This document shows, in pieces, positions 42,435 to 53,680 of a stretch of 64,000 bases of DNA. The stretch lies in contig NZ_FNYZ01000001.1 of the NCBI RefSeq assembly GCF_900109095.1, forward strand, positions 372,001 to 436,000, given 5' to 3'. This DNA is from Sphingobium sp. AP50 (GTDB lineage: Bacteria > Pseudomonadota > Alphaproteobacteria > Sphingomonadales > Sphingomonadaceae). The notes beneath the pieces were generated by a model. It was not told the origin of the DNA, did no database searches, and was given only the letters and a program-made list of their open reading frames with translations. Every line of letters starts with the position of its first letter. Positions within the stretch are counted from its first letter, which is position 1. The translations under genes were made by a program, and so were the position numbers.

Positions 42435-43766
42435 TCAGGCGTCCGGCGCGATGGCGCCCGCCAGTTGCATGATCCGCCGCGCATCGCCCTTGCCGCTCAG
42501 GGCATAGGCCATCGCGCCCTCCTCCCAATAGGCGATCGTCTCGCCTGCACGCCGCGCCATCAGCGGGGTCGCCTCTGCGGGCGTCTCTGCCCGGTCCGCG
42601 AACAGCGACAGCGGTTCACCCTGCGGCGTGGTAACGCTCATGGCGATGGCAGAGCTGTCGGGCGTAGGGAAGAGCTGGACGTCGGTCACGCGCCACCCCG
42701 CCGGCAGCACAGGCAGGACGATACCCGTCGATTTTTCGATTTCCCGCGCATCGAATGTGGCGGTTTCGACCTGCGACGACATCGATTGACGCAGCAGTCC
42801 GGCCCGGCGGGAAGCGGCGGCTTCGTCGATGAAGCTGTTCGCCTGCGCCGCCTGCGGGAATTCGCCCATTTCGCCGCGCGCGACCCAACCGGTGGCGATC
42901 AGCGCGGCAATCGCGGCGGCACGGCCCAGATGGCGCCAGTTGCGGCCATCCTCATTATCGTTGGCGACCGGCAGGCGGGTGTCGCGCCGACGGCCGACCA
43001 GCGTGCCCTTGGTCCCGTCCTTCATCAGGCGGAAGTCGATATGCGGCCAGCGCTGCCGCCAGCGGCGCGCGACCAGCCTTTCGCCGGGGCGCGCGGCATC
43101 GTCCAGCAGCACCACGCCATTGGGCGAAAGGCGCGAAAACAGGCTGTCGGCCGCGCCCCGCACCAGCGGATGCACGCTCCAGGGCGGGCCATCGATGATG
43201 ATCAGGTCGATCTGTTCGGGCAGCCGATCGATCGCATACCAGCGCCCCGGCCAGTCCGCGCTTTCATGGGTCAGCGGGGCATGGCGGATATCGACGTCCA
43301 GCGCATTGTCGGCCAGCCACTGGCGCGTCGCGTCGACAAAGCCGCCATGCTGGTCGAAACTGTGCAGCCGCCCATTGCCATGCAACTGGAGCGCGCGCGC
43401 TGCGATCAGCGAGGATGCGCCCGCCCCCAGTTCGACCACATGGGCCGGGCGAAGCCGCGCAATTTCCCGCACGATATGCCGCAGAAAGCCGACATCCGCC
43501 TTCCAGCTACCCAGATGCGGCAGGGCATCATGCGGCAGGTCGAGTTCATCCAGCAGGGCGCGCTTGTCGGCTTTTCGTCCGCCCGACAGGCTCGCCAGCA
43601 GCCAGGGCCAGCCGATCGCGCCAAAGCCGATGCGCCAGGCCATGTCGGACAGGCGGCGGGGCAGGTCGCTGTCGACCGGGCGTGTCTCACTCAGGGGAAG
43701 AAGGCCGGTAAGGTTGCGGGATGTCACGGAAACCATGCTCCAGTTGGAAAGCGCAGGACTATTCAC
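42435..43766 (-). CDS. Methyltransferase-like domain fused to a TM and an anti-sigma-like domain
   Basis: 443 residues with two unlike halves. About 85-260 is a class I SAM-binding fold: VVELGAGASSLIAARAL (110-126), FDQHGGFVDATRQWLADN, and IDLIIIDGPPW near 185-196, as in Methyltransf_24/CmcI-like proteins. A membrane helix HLGRAAAIAALIATGWVARG sits about 279-298. About 300-443 resembles the periplasmic C-terminal part of alphaproteobacterial anti-sigma factors: SFIDEAAASRR, then GWRVTDVQLFPT, LSLFADR and IAYWEEGAMAYALSG. No ECF sigma gene is adjacent. The start is uncertain: GTG 43766 has a close AGGA, and ATG 43736 is the alternative. Confidence 0.8.
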   Translation of the reverse strand: MNSPALSNWSMVSVTSRNLTGLLPLSETRPVDSDLPRRLSDMAWRIGFGAIGWPWLLASLSGGRKADKRALLDELDLPHDALPHLGSWKADVGFLRHIVREIARLRPAHVVELGAGASSLIAARALQLHGNGRLHSFDQHGGFVDATRQWLADNALDVDIRHAPLTHESADWPGRWYAIDRLPEQIDLIIIDGPPWSVHPLVRGAADSLFSRLSPNGVVLLDDAARPGERLVARRWRQRWPHIDFRLMKDGTKGTLVGRRRDTRLPVANDNEDGRNWRHLGRAAAIAALIATGWVARGEMGEFPQAAQANSFIDEAAASRRAGLLRQSMSSQVETATFDAREIEKSTGIVLPVLPAGWRVTDVQLFPTPDSSAIAMSVTTPQGEPLSLFADRAETPAEATPLMARRAGETIAYWEEGAMAYALSGKGDARRIMQLAGAIAPDA

Positions 43767-43853
43767 GCATCCTGTTGCAACGCGATGACGCGGGAAACGC
43801 TGGCAACCCGTAAAATGTCCGCAACTATCGCCGACCCACTGCCGGGCCTTGCC

Positions 43854-44246
43854 TCAATAGCCCAGCGTCAGGCCGACCGCATAATATTTAGGGCCGGCAT
43901 TGGCCTTGGCGCGCAGCTTGGGGAGGATGGGCATCGCCACCGTGGCATAGGGTCGCGTATTGTCGCCGCTCACGCGCACGCCCGCGCCGATCGTGGCGGA
44001 CAGGGGAATGGTATAGGCCGCCTCGACCCGGCCATAGAGTTTGGTGTCACCATCGCGCAGATAGACGCCGCCGCCGGGCGTCAGGCTGAAGCCGCCCATT
44101 TCCCATGCATAGCCGGCGCCGATTTCGGTGCCCCAATGGCCGTCGGCGCGGCCATAATCGATTTCCGCGCCCAGCCCCTTAGCCTGGGCTGTTGCGGGAA
44201 GAAGCGCCAATGTTGCGGCGGTGAGGGCAAGGTGAAAGATTTTCAT
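43854..44246 (-). CDS. Exported small beta-barrel-like protein
   Basis: 130 residues: a signal peptide MKIFHLALTAATLALLPATAQAKG and alternating hydrophobic strands rich in Gly and Tyr (EIGAGYAWEMGGFSLTPGGGVYL, KLYGRVEAAYTIPLSATIGAGVRVS), ending YYAVGLTLGY. The pattern fits a small outer-membrane barrel. Function unknown. Confidence 0.7.
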   Translation of the reverse strand: MKIFHLALTAATLALLPATAQAKGLGAEIDYGRADGHWGTEIGAGYAWEMGGFSLTPGGGVYLRDGDTKLYGRVEAAYTIPLSATIGAGVRVSGDNTRPYATVAMPILPKLRAKANAGPKYYAVGLTLGY

Positions 44247-44334
44247 GGCCGACTGGCTATGGCCCCGCCCGCCGCGCGGCAATGAGGGCGGGACGAGGCG
44301 AGTCGCCTACACGGTGACGTGAGTGAGCCGCTTA

Positions 44335-45582
44335 TCAGGCCGGGGTCAGTTCCGCCGCAGCGCGTGCCGCCGGGCGGGGATATTGGCGTGGCCCCTGATC
44401 GAGCCGCAACGGCGCAAGGCGATCGGCAGGCGGTTCCTGCTCTTGCCCCACGATGAAGGCGCGCGCGGTGCGCCCCTGACCCGGTTCCTCGCCCTCCATG
44501 CTCCAGCGATAGGCCATGTCGAAGGCGGCCAGCGGGATCAGCAGGCTGCGCTGGCCCATGGTGACGGGCACGATCTCTTCGGGCGACAGGCGCAATTCGC
44601 CGCTCAACTGGCGTGTCTCGCCCGGTTCGATCGACACCGCACTGTGGAGCGGTAGGCCATTGTCTCCGGCGAAGAAGCTCTGGAGCAAAGCGGATTGCTG
44701 CGCCCCCGCATTGCCGACGATGGCGCGGATGAGAATATCCTGCGCCGGGCGATTGCCGCGATTATGCAAGATCAGGCTGTAGGCGATGGTCACGCCCATC
44801 ATCGAATAGCGCGCCTGTCCGACGGCCATGTCCATGTCGAGCCAGGGCCGATCGGCGACCACCGGTGCGGGGACCGGCGCCACGGGGCGCGGCTCTGCCG
44901 CGGGCTGCGCCGCCGCTTCGGTCGGTTTGGGGGCAGGGGCCGCCGCCGGTTTGGCAATGGGTGCCGGCGCTTCCGCCGGGCGACGGCGACGCAGCAGGAA
45001 AGCGGCGGCCAGCGCGATCAGCGCCAGTACGCCGCCGATGATCCACGGCAGGCTTAGGCCTTCTTCTGCGGCGGGTGCGGGCGTGGCGACAGGCGCGCTC
45101 GGTTCCACGGCATTGGTGGCCGGCACTGGAACCGGCAGAGCCTGTGGCGCCGTTTCGACCGGCGCGCTCTGGTTCGCGGCCGCTTCCTCTTCCGTCGGTG
45201 CGGCAGGCGCTGGCGTTGCTTGCGGCGTCGGCTTTTCGCGTTCGGCGGGGCGCTGGGCCTTCGGTTCGGGCGTCGTCTGGCGCGGCGTGGCTGGTGCCGT
45301 CGTGGTGGTCGGCCGCGATGCAGCCGGACGGGCAGGGGCCTGTTGCGGCACGGGCTGCACCGTCACCGGCGGCGGGGTTATCACCGGCGGCGTGGTGCGC
45401 GGCGTCACCGGATCGCGAAACACGTTGAGTTCCGGGCCCTGCCGATTGGGATCAGGCGCGGGCGCGGTGCTGGCCGGCGGGATCGCCAGGCCGGTGGCCG
45501 GCGTCTCCGTCTGCTGAGCGTGGACAGGCGCAGCCAGCATCAGCGGCGCGGTGAAAAGAAACGAACGAACGATAGACCCCAT
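44335..45582 (-). CDS. Proline-rich membrane protein, unknown
   Basis: 415 residues. Signal peptide MGSIVRSFLFTAPLMLAAPVHAQ; residues 25-175 are a Pro/Ala/Thr-rich spacer (PVITPPPVTVQPVPQQAPARPAA); then a membrane helix LPWIIGGVLALIALAAAFLL (about 178-197), a second Pro/Ala-rich linker, and a C-terminal globular part (about 246-385) beginning RPWLDMDMAVGQARYSMMGVTIAYSLILHNRGNRPAQDILIRAIVG. If the first segment is periplasmic, the C-terminal domain is cytoplasmic. I recognise no family. The frame is open upstream to 45690, but the signal peptide sets the start. Confidence 0.72.
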   Translation of the reverse strand: MGSIVRSFLFTAPLMLAAPVHAQQTETPATGLAIPPASTAPAPDPNRQGPELNVFRDPVTPRTTPPVITPPPVTVQPVPQQAPARPAASRPTTTTAPATPRQTTPEPKAQRPAEREKPTPQATPAPAAPTEEEAAANQSAPVETAPQALPVPVPATNAVEPSAPVATPAPAAEEGLSLPWIIGGVLALIALAAAFLLRRRRPAEAPAPIAKPAAAPAPKPTEAAAQPAAEPRPVAPVPAPVVADRPWLDMDMAVGQARYSMMGVTIAYSLILHNRGNRPAQDILIRAIVGNAGAQQSALLQSFFAGDNGLPLHSAVSIEPGETRQLSGELRLSPEEIVPVTMGQRSLLIPLAAFDMAYRWSMEGEEPGQGRTARAFIVGQEQEPPADRLAPLRLDQGPRQYPRPAARAAAELTPA

Positions 45583-45670
45583 AAGCCTGCCAAGGCACAA
45601 GAATGGCTGAACCGCAAGTGAACAATGCAGGATGCTGACATCAGCCGTGCAATGGCGTAGATGGCGCGGC

Positions 45671-46132
45671 ATGACTGACATTCCCACCACTCCCCTGCAT
45701 CTGGGTCAGACCAGTGCGCTGCCTGCCTCGCCGGAAGAGGCCGTACTCGACTATGTCGCCAATCCGCGCCCCGGCAAGCCCTATCTGGTGCGCTTCACCG
45801 CGCCCGAATTCACCTCGCTCTGCCCGGTGACGGGGCAGCCCGATTTCGCCCATCTGGTGATCGACTATGCGCCCGCCGCGACGATCGTGGAATCGAAGTC
45901 GCTCAAGCTGTTTCTGGGCGCCTTCCGCAACCATGCCGCTTTCCATGAGGATTGCACCGTGGGCATCGGCCAGCGCCTGTTCGACGAGATGAAGCCGGTC
46001 TGGCTGCGCATCGGCGGCTATTGGTATCCGCGCGGCGGCATCCCGATTGACGTCTTCTGGCAGTCGGGCGAACCGCCCGTCGGCATGTGGCTGCCGCCGC
46101 AGGATGTGCCGGGCTATCGCGGCCGGGGGTAA
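45671..46132 (+). CDS. queF: NADPH-dependent 7-cyano-7-deazaguanine reductase
   Basis: Reduces preQ0 to preQ1 in queuosine synthesis for tRNA. 153 residues, the short single-domain (unimodular) type. The catalytic Cys is C51 in [16 protein letters not shown] with D58, and the NADPH-binding [15 protein letters not shown] motif starts at about 74. An in-frame ATG at 45632 would add 13 residues and is not needed. It is transcribed alone, divergent from the proline-rich gene. Confidence 0.94.
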   Translation: MTDIPTTPLHLGQTSALPASPEEAVLDYVANPRPGKPYLVRFTAPEFTSLCPVTGQPDFAHLVIDYAPAATIVESKSLKLFLGAFRNHAAFHEDCTVGIGQRLFDEMKPVWLRIGGYWYPRGGIPIDVFWQSGEPPVGMWLPPQDVPGYRGRG

Positions 46133-46163
46133 ATCCTAGTTCACGCCTTCAGGGTCCTTTATC

Positions 46164-46451
46164 ATGGAAGATACCGCTAGCCTTATCGCTTTCTATCGCG
46201 CTCGTCGGGCGGAACTGGACCCGTCCGACGGCTCGCGCTGGTATTTGCTCATCAAGGAAATTCGCCTGTTGAAAGGGTGCGGCATTGATGAAGCCCATGC
46301 CATCGCTTTGACCGATCCGGCTTGGCGGCGGTGGCTTGAGCAGCAGATCAATAGCAATGTCGCTTGCCGGAAGGCAGCGTTGCGGCATATCCGTCGCAAT
46401 GGCGATGCATCGATCATTGCGCAGCAGGGCGAACGACTTGCCGTTCGCTAA
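46164..46451 (+). CDS. Small hypothetical protein
   Basis: 95 residues, helical, with WYLLIKEIRLLKGCGIDEAHAIALTDPAWRRWLEQQINSNVACRKAALRHI. It has no signal peptide or membrane segment. AGGG stands about 10 bases before the ATG. Composition is slightly less GC-rich than the neighbours. No family recognised. A frame this short could be spurious, but its composition is protein-like. Confidence 0.5.
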   Translation: MEDTASLIAFYRARRAELDPSDGSRWYLLIKEIRLLKGCGIDEAHAIALTDPAWRRWLEQQINSNVACRKAALRHIRRNGDASIIAQQGERLAVR

Positions 46452-46617
46452 TGCTAACTGAACCTTGTCGGACGAACGTGCAATAGGCTTCGACCAACGA
46501 CATCGGGTTGCGGATAGTTCACTTGACCCATGCAGCCAAACGGCCGATCCGACGTTCATCGCTGCGCGTGACACTATCTCATTGCGCCCTGCCTGACGTG
46601 TCGGAGTCTGACATCCT

Positions 46618-49269
<2,652 letters not shown>

Positions 49270-49318
49270 GGGCGAGGGGCGGCGGCACGATCCGCCGCCC
49301 TTGTCACATGGGGAAAGC

Positions 49319-49723
49319 ATGATTCAAACTGAACCAAGGGTCGGATGCGGCGCGGCCATTATGCGTGACGGCAAGCTGCTATTGGTCCAGCGGCGCCGCG
49401 AACCGGAAGCGGGTCATTGGGGCCTGCCGGGCGGCAAAGTCGACCTGTTCGAAACCATGGCGGCGGCGGCCGAGCGCGAGATTTTCGAGGAACTGGGCCT
49501 GACGATCAGGGCACGCACCTTGCTGTGCCTGACGGACCAGATCGATGAAGCGTGCGGCACCCATTGGGTCGCGCCGGTCTATCTGGCCGAGGATGCGCAG
49601 GGCGAGCCGGTGGTCCGGGAGCCGGAGGCGCTGGCGGCCTGCGGCTGGTTCGCGCTGGACGCTCTGCCGCAGTCCCTCACGGCGTCGACACTGGCTGCAC
49701 TGACGGCGCTGCAAGCGCGATAA
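49319..49723 (+). CDS. NUDIX hydrolase
   Basis: 134 residues with a perfect Nudix box GGKVDLFETMAAAAEREIFEELGL (G-x5-E-x7-R-E-U-x-E-E-x-G-U). N-terminal VGCGAAIMRDGKLLLVQRRREPEAGHWGLPGG is as in ADP-ribose/NTP-cleaving members. The substrate cannot be told from sequence. GGGGAAAGC precedes the ATG at 49319. The stop abuts the 3' end of the convergent CoA-transferase gene. Confidence 0.9.
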   Translation: MIQTEPRVGCGAAIMRDGKLLLVQRRREPEAGHWGLPGGKVDLFETMAAAAEREIFEELGLTIRARTLLCLTDQIDEACGTHWVAPVYLAEDAQGEPVVREPEALAACGWFALDALPQSLTASTLAALTALQAR

Positions 49724-51037
49724 TCAGGCCAAAATGCGCCGTTCATGCGCGGCACGTTCCAGTCTTTCGCGAAAATCGGGATGGGCGATGGCGATCAGCG
49801 CACGGGCGCGTTCGGACAGGCTCTTGCCCTTCATATCGGCCCAGCCAAATTCGGTGACGACGATATGCGTGTCGGTGCGCGGGGTCGTCACCGGCCCGTC
49901 CAGCCAGGGGACGATGCGCGACACGGTTCCTTTTGCCGCCGTCGAATGGCAAGCGATGATCGACCGGCCGCCTTTCGACGCATAGGCGCCCCGCACGAAA
50001 TCCAGCTGCCCGCCCGTGCCGCTATATTGACGACCGTTCATATGTTCCGAATTGCAGGCCCCGCTCAGGTCCATCTGGATGGTCGCATTGACGGACAGCA
50101 CCCGGTCATTCTGCGCAATGATGTGCGGCGCGTTCACATAGTCGACCGGATGGGCGGCCACCGCCGGATTATCATGGATGAAATCATAGAGCGGCTGGTC
50201 CCCCATGGCGAAGGTGAAGACCGAAAGGCCCGGATGCAGCGCCTTGGCGCTATTGTCGACCACGCCCGCCTGTATCAGGCTGACGAGGCCGGGGGTCAGC
50301 AATTCGGTGTGGATGCCCAGATGCTTGTGCCCCATCAGCGCGGCGCAGACCGCATCGGGCACCGCGCCGATCCCCATTTGCAGGCAGGCGCCATCCTCCA
50401 CCATGTTCGCGATGATCGCGCCGATCGCATCGTCGGTGGCGTTGCGGGGCAATGCGGGCACCTGACAGAGCGGAACATCATTTTCGATGAGCGCCGTGAC
50501 GTCCGACACATGGATCATGCAGTCGCCATGGACATAGGGCATGGCCGGGTTCACCTCTACGATCAGCCGGGCGCCGCTACGCGCGACCGCCAGCGCATAA
50601 TCGGCGTCCGTTCCCAGGCTGAAACAGCCATTGGCGTCCATCGGCGAAACGGTGATGATGAAACTGTCTACGCCGATATGCTCTGTCAGCGTGCGGGGTA
50701 TCTGGTGGAACTGGACCGGCAGCACATCGATGCACGACCCGTCGCCCCGCGCCGCATCGCCCGCACGGTCGATACCGCCATGGAACAGGCTGACCTGCCT
50801 GATGCAGTCGGCAAGATCGGGGGACAGGATCGGCGCGGCCGATGTGGCGGGCGGCAGCATGGTATAGATGCTGGCATCGCGCAGTCCGCCAGATCGAACC
50901 CGGTCGGCCAAGGCGGCGGCCAATGCAGGCGGGAAGCTGACAGCAAGGCCGGTGGCGATCTTCGAGCCATTGGGGATCAGGGCAATGGCCTGATCCGCCG
51001 TCATCCTGCGTACGTCATAGAGGTACTGGCTGGTCAT
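49724..51037 (-). CDS. Acetyl-CoA hydrolase/CoA-transferase
   Basis: 437 residues of the Cat1/4-hydroxybutyrate CoA-transferase family. The catalytic glutamate is E245 in LGIHTELLTPG, and the second domain shows SGTGGQLDFVRGAYASKGGRSIIA, HIVVTEFGWADMKGKSL and RALIAIAHPDFRERL. It exchanges CoA between acetyl-CoA and a short carboxylate (4-hydroxybutyrate or similar). A link to PHA metabolism is possible but not shown. Confidence 0.9.
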   Translation of the reverse strand: MTSQYLYDVRRMTADQAIALIPNGSKIATGLAVSFPPALAAALADRVRSGGLRDASIYTMLPPATSAAPILSPDLADCIRQVSLFHGGIDRAGDAARGDGSCIDVLPVQFHQIPRTLTEHIGVDSFIITVSPMDANGCFSLGTDADYALAVARSGARLIVEVNPAMPYVHGDCMIHVSDVTALIENDVPLCQVPALPRNATDDAIGAIIANMVEDGACLQMGIGAVPDAVCAALMGHKHLGIHTELLTPGLVSLIQAGVVDNSAKALHPGLSVFTFAMGDQPLYDFIHDNPAVAAHPVDYVNAPHIIAQNDRVLSVNATIQMDLSGACNSEHMNGRQYSGTGGQLDFVRGAYASKGGRSIIACHSTAAKGTVSRIVPWLDGPVTTPRTDTHIVVTEFGWADMKGKSLSERARALIAIAHPDFRERLERAAHERRILA

Positions 51038-51123
51038 GCGCTCTCCCGGACTATTTTCTGTCTTGTCGCCCGCAGGCGAGGAGAGCGCAATCCATCCTTG
51101 GTCGAAAGGGACGCTTTCGGCCG

Positions 51124-52194
51124 TCAGCGCGGCAGGCCGAGAGCCTTGACGATGTCGTCCCAGGCGGTCAGCTTGAAATTCTGTGCCGCCGCCGCATTAT
51201 GACCGTCCTGCGCGATGAACAGCCCGCCGGGATAAGCCGGGCCAAAATCGCCCAGCATCAACTCGATCCCGTCGGTTTCCTCCGACCCGCCGATGGCGCC
51301 GTCGATGATGCGGAAGCGGCCGACATAGCTGTCGTCGTTCATCTTGTAGACGACATAGGCATTGTCGCCCTGGCTGGAGACGAGGACATAGCCGTCCTTC
51401 TCGCCCATCGGCGCGATGGCGACGCCTTCGGCATCCATCACCAGATTCTTGCCGTCAGCCGCCGCGATCTTGGTGGGGGTGGTCGATCCGGTCGCGCGCG
51501 CGTCGAAGCGCCACAGGCCGACATCTTCCTCTGCGACATAGAGGATGCCGGTGCGGTCATCCACAGCGCAGCCTTCCGACTGGGTACCCAGCTTCATGCT
51601 ACGCACGATCCGGCCGGTCGGCGTCGCACCCGATGCATCGAGTGCGACCTGATTCACCGTGCCGTCCTTCAGCACGATGAAGGCGTACGTCGCTTCGGGC
51701 GCCTTGTACAGGCAGATGCCATAGGCTTCGCCTTTGCCGGCATCGACTTTACCCAAAGCTGTCAGTTTCGCCGTCGCGCTATCGAGCCGGAACAGCGCCA
51801 GCTTCGCATTCGCCACGTCATTGCGGTCGCTGGCGACGACGAGGATGCCGTTCTGGCCGCCCACCGCCACGCCATCGCGCAGGTCGACATTATTCACCCG
51901 CCCCGCATCGAGGAAATCGCGAGTCTTGCCGTCCAGCCCATAGACATAGAGGCCGGCCTTCTTGTCCGTGCCCACGATCAGGCTGGCGGCCGGATTGGCG
52001 GCATTGCGCCAGATCGCCGGATCGTCCGCCGCATCGGCATTGGGCGTGCCGACGGGCGTGGTTTCGCCGCGCGCAGTGACGTTCACGGCCGGTGTCGCAT
52101 TGGCGATACGGACTTCGACCGGCACTTCCTTTTCGGCCGTGGCGCAGGCGGCCAGCGCGAGGAGGCTGACGAGGGGGAGGGCGAAAGGCTTCAT
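51124..52194 (-). CDS. Beta-propeller phytase, lipoprotein
   Basis: Hydrolyses phytate (myo-inositol hexakisphosphate) to release phosphate, calcium-dependent in the family. 356 residues. Lipoprotein signal with lipobox LAAC (C17), so anchored to a membrane facing the periplasm. BPP signatures: DDPAIWRNAANPAASLIVGTDKKAGLYVYGL, VNNVDLRDGV, and EDVGLWRFDA in the blades. GAGGA precedes the ATG at 52194 at good spacing. It follows the phosphoesterase gene by 11 bases. Confidence 0.92.
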   Translation of the reverse strand: MKPFALPLVSLLALAACATAEKEVPVEVRIANATPAVNVTARGETTPVGTPNADAADDPAIWRNAANPAASLIVGTDKKAGLYVYGLDGKTRDFLDAGRVNNVDLRDGVAVGGQNGILVVASDRNDVANAKLALFRLDSATAKLTALGKVDAGKGEAYGICLYKAPEATYAFIVLKDGTVNQVALDASGATPTGRIVRSMKLGTQSEGCAVDDRTGILYVAEEDVGLWRFDARATGSTTPTKIAAADGKNLVMDAEGVAIAPMGEKDGYVLVSSQGDNAYVVYKMNDDSYVGRFRIIDGAIGGSEETDGIELMLGDFGPAYPGGLFIAQDGHNAAAAQNFKLTAWDDIVKALGLPR

Positions 52195-52205
52195 CTTGAT
52201 CTTCC

Positions 52206-53606
52206 TCACTTGCCGCGCGCGACGCATTTGCCGCCGTCGGGACCGATATTGCCGGTGCAGGTGCGCACGGCGATGGTGGGTTCGCTGGTATCCGTCAGAT
52301 GATTGCCATCCGCGCCCTTGGTCAGGTCAAAGCCGTCATACAGCTTGCCCGACGCGGTATAGGTGCGGAATTTCAACCGATCGCCATCCACGTCCACGAT
52401 CTGATAGAGTTCGGTGGCCTCGGCGGTCTTGTCCGGCTGGGTCCGGGCACGGTCGTTGAGGCCATACATTTTGGAACCCGTGACGGAGACGAGATAGACC
52501 GGCCCCTGAATCGCGCCATTTTTGCGCGCCTGCGCTGACGCCTCACGACCGGCTTCGGACGTCAGGCGGCTATAGCAATGATCATGCCCCTGTAGCACCA
52601 GATCGACCTTGCGCTTGTCGAACACCGGCTTCCACGCAGCCTTGATTTCCGCCGTGTCATCGGGACGGGCGCAGGTGAAGACGGGCTGATGAAACAACAC
52701 GACATTCCACTTCGCCTTGCTGGAGGCCAGCGTGGCATCCAGCCATTGCGTCTGTTGCGCCATGGTGCCCAGGTCGATCGCGGAGGTGCCGTCCAATATG
52801 ATGAAGCGCACGCCCTGATAATCGACATAATAGGTCGTCTTCAGGCCCTGCACGCCATTGTCGGGCAGCGCGAATTGCAACGGGAAATAGGGGCCGAGCT
52901 TGCGGCTTTCGCTGCCGTCGGGCTTTACCACATCGATATATTCATGATTGCCGGTCGCGGGCAGTTGCGGGACGATCGACCAGTTATAGCCACCGGCCTG
53001 ATTAAACTCGCCCCATTCGTCATCATGGTCCAGATCGTCGCGCTGTGCGGCGAGATCGCCGGCATGGGCGACCAGTTCGATCCCGCCATTGGCGTGAAAG
53101 GCCTGACGGATGACGCGGCTGGCATAGGTCAATATGCCGTTCTGGATGTCGCCCAGATAGAGGAAGCGGAACGGCTTTGCCTGCACCGAAGCCGTGTGGA
53201 ACTGCAACCATTCGGTCCAGCCCGCGCTGCCCTTCAGGCGATAGGCATAGACGGTATCGGGCTTCAGATTGTCGAAGCGGATCTGGTGATAAAGGGCCGG
53301 GCCATTGGCGCTGTCCTTCGCGGTGCCGGCGGGGCCTGTCACCAGTACGGCCTTTTCCTCCAGCGTCGGGCCGTCGACCGAAATGGCGATCTGCGCCTCG
53401 CTCGTCGTCTGCGCGGCGTCGGTGCGATAGGCGACCGCCATGCCCTGCGTCGGGTCGGCGGCTGGCGTCAGCATGATGCGATCGGGCAGGGTGCGGGCCG
53501 CATAGGGTGTGCCAGCGGAACGGGGCACGGGCGGGGTGGCGGCGGGTTGGGCCATGGCCGGTGCCGCAGTCGCCAGCAGCAGGGCGGCGATGGATAGTCG
53601 GGACAT
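52206..53606 (-). CDS. Purple acid phosphatase-like metallophosphoesterase, exported
   Basis: 466 residues: signal peptide MSRLSIAALLLATAAPAMAQ, an N-terminal fibronectin-like domain (about 35-150), and a metallophosphoesterase domain with metal blocks FLYLGDIQ, VAHAGDLAAQRDD, LPATGNHEY, NVVLFHQPVF and LVLQGHDHCYSRL. It liberates phosphate from organic esters in the periplasm. AAAGGA lies before the ATG at 53606. Middle gene of the receptor-phosphatase-phytase unit. Confidence 0.92.
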   Translation of the reverse strand: MSRLSIAALLLATAAPAMAQPAATPPVPRSAGTPYAARTLPDRIMLTPAADPTQGMAVAYRTDAAQTTSEAQIAISVDGPTLEEKAVLVTGPAGTAKDSANGPALYHQIRFDNLKPDTVYAYRLKGSAGWTEWLQFHTASVQAKPFRFLYLGDIQNGILTYASRVIRQAFHANGGIELVAHAGDLAAQRDDLDHDDEWGEFNQAGGYNWSIVPQLPATGNHEYIDVVKPDGSESRKLGPYFPLQFALPDNGVQGLKTTYYVDYQGVRFIILDGTSAIDLGTMAQQTQWLDATLASSKAKWNVVLFHQPVFTCARPDDTAEIKAAWKPVFDKRKVDLVLQGHDHCYSRLTSEAGREASAQARKNGAIQGPVYLVSVTGSKMYGLNDRARTQPDKTAEATELYQIVDVDGDRLKFRTYTASGKLYDGFDLTKGADGNHLTDTSEPTIAVRTCTGNIGPDGGKCVARGK

Positions 53607-53680
53607 GCTAGTCCTTTCCGGAAACGGGACTTGCCGGCCGCGCAAGGGCGCGACCGGCAAGCAGGGGAAGGTGAACGGGA

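Noticed and set aside
49745-51202. 485-codon frame antisense to the CoA-transferase
   Set aside because: Shadow of a gene with clear catalytic motif HTELLTPG; no ribosome site.
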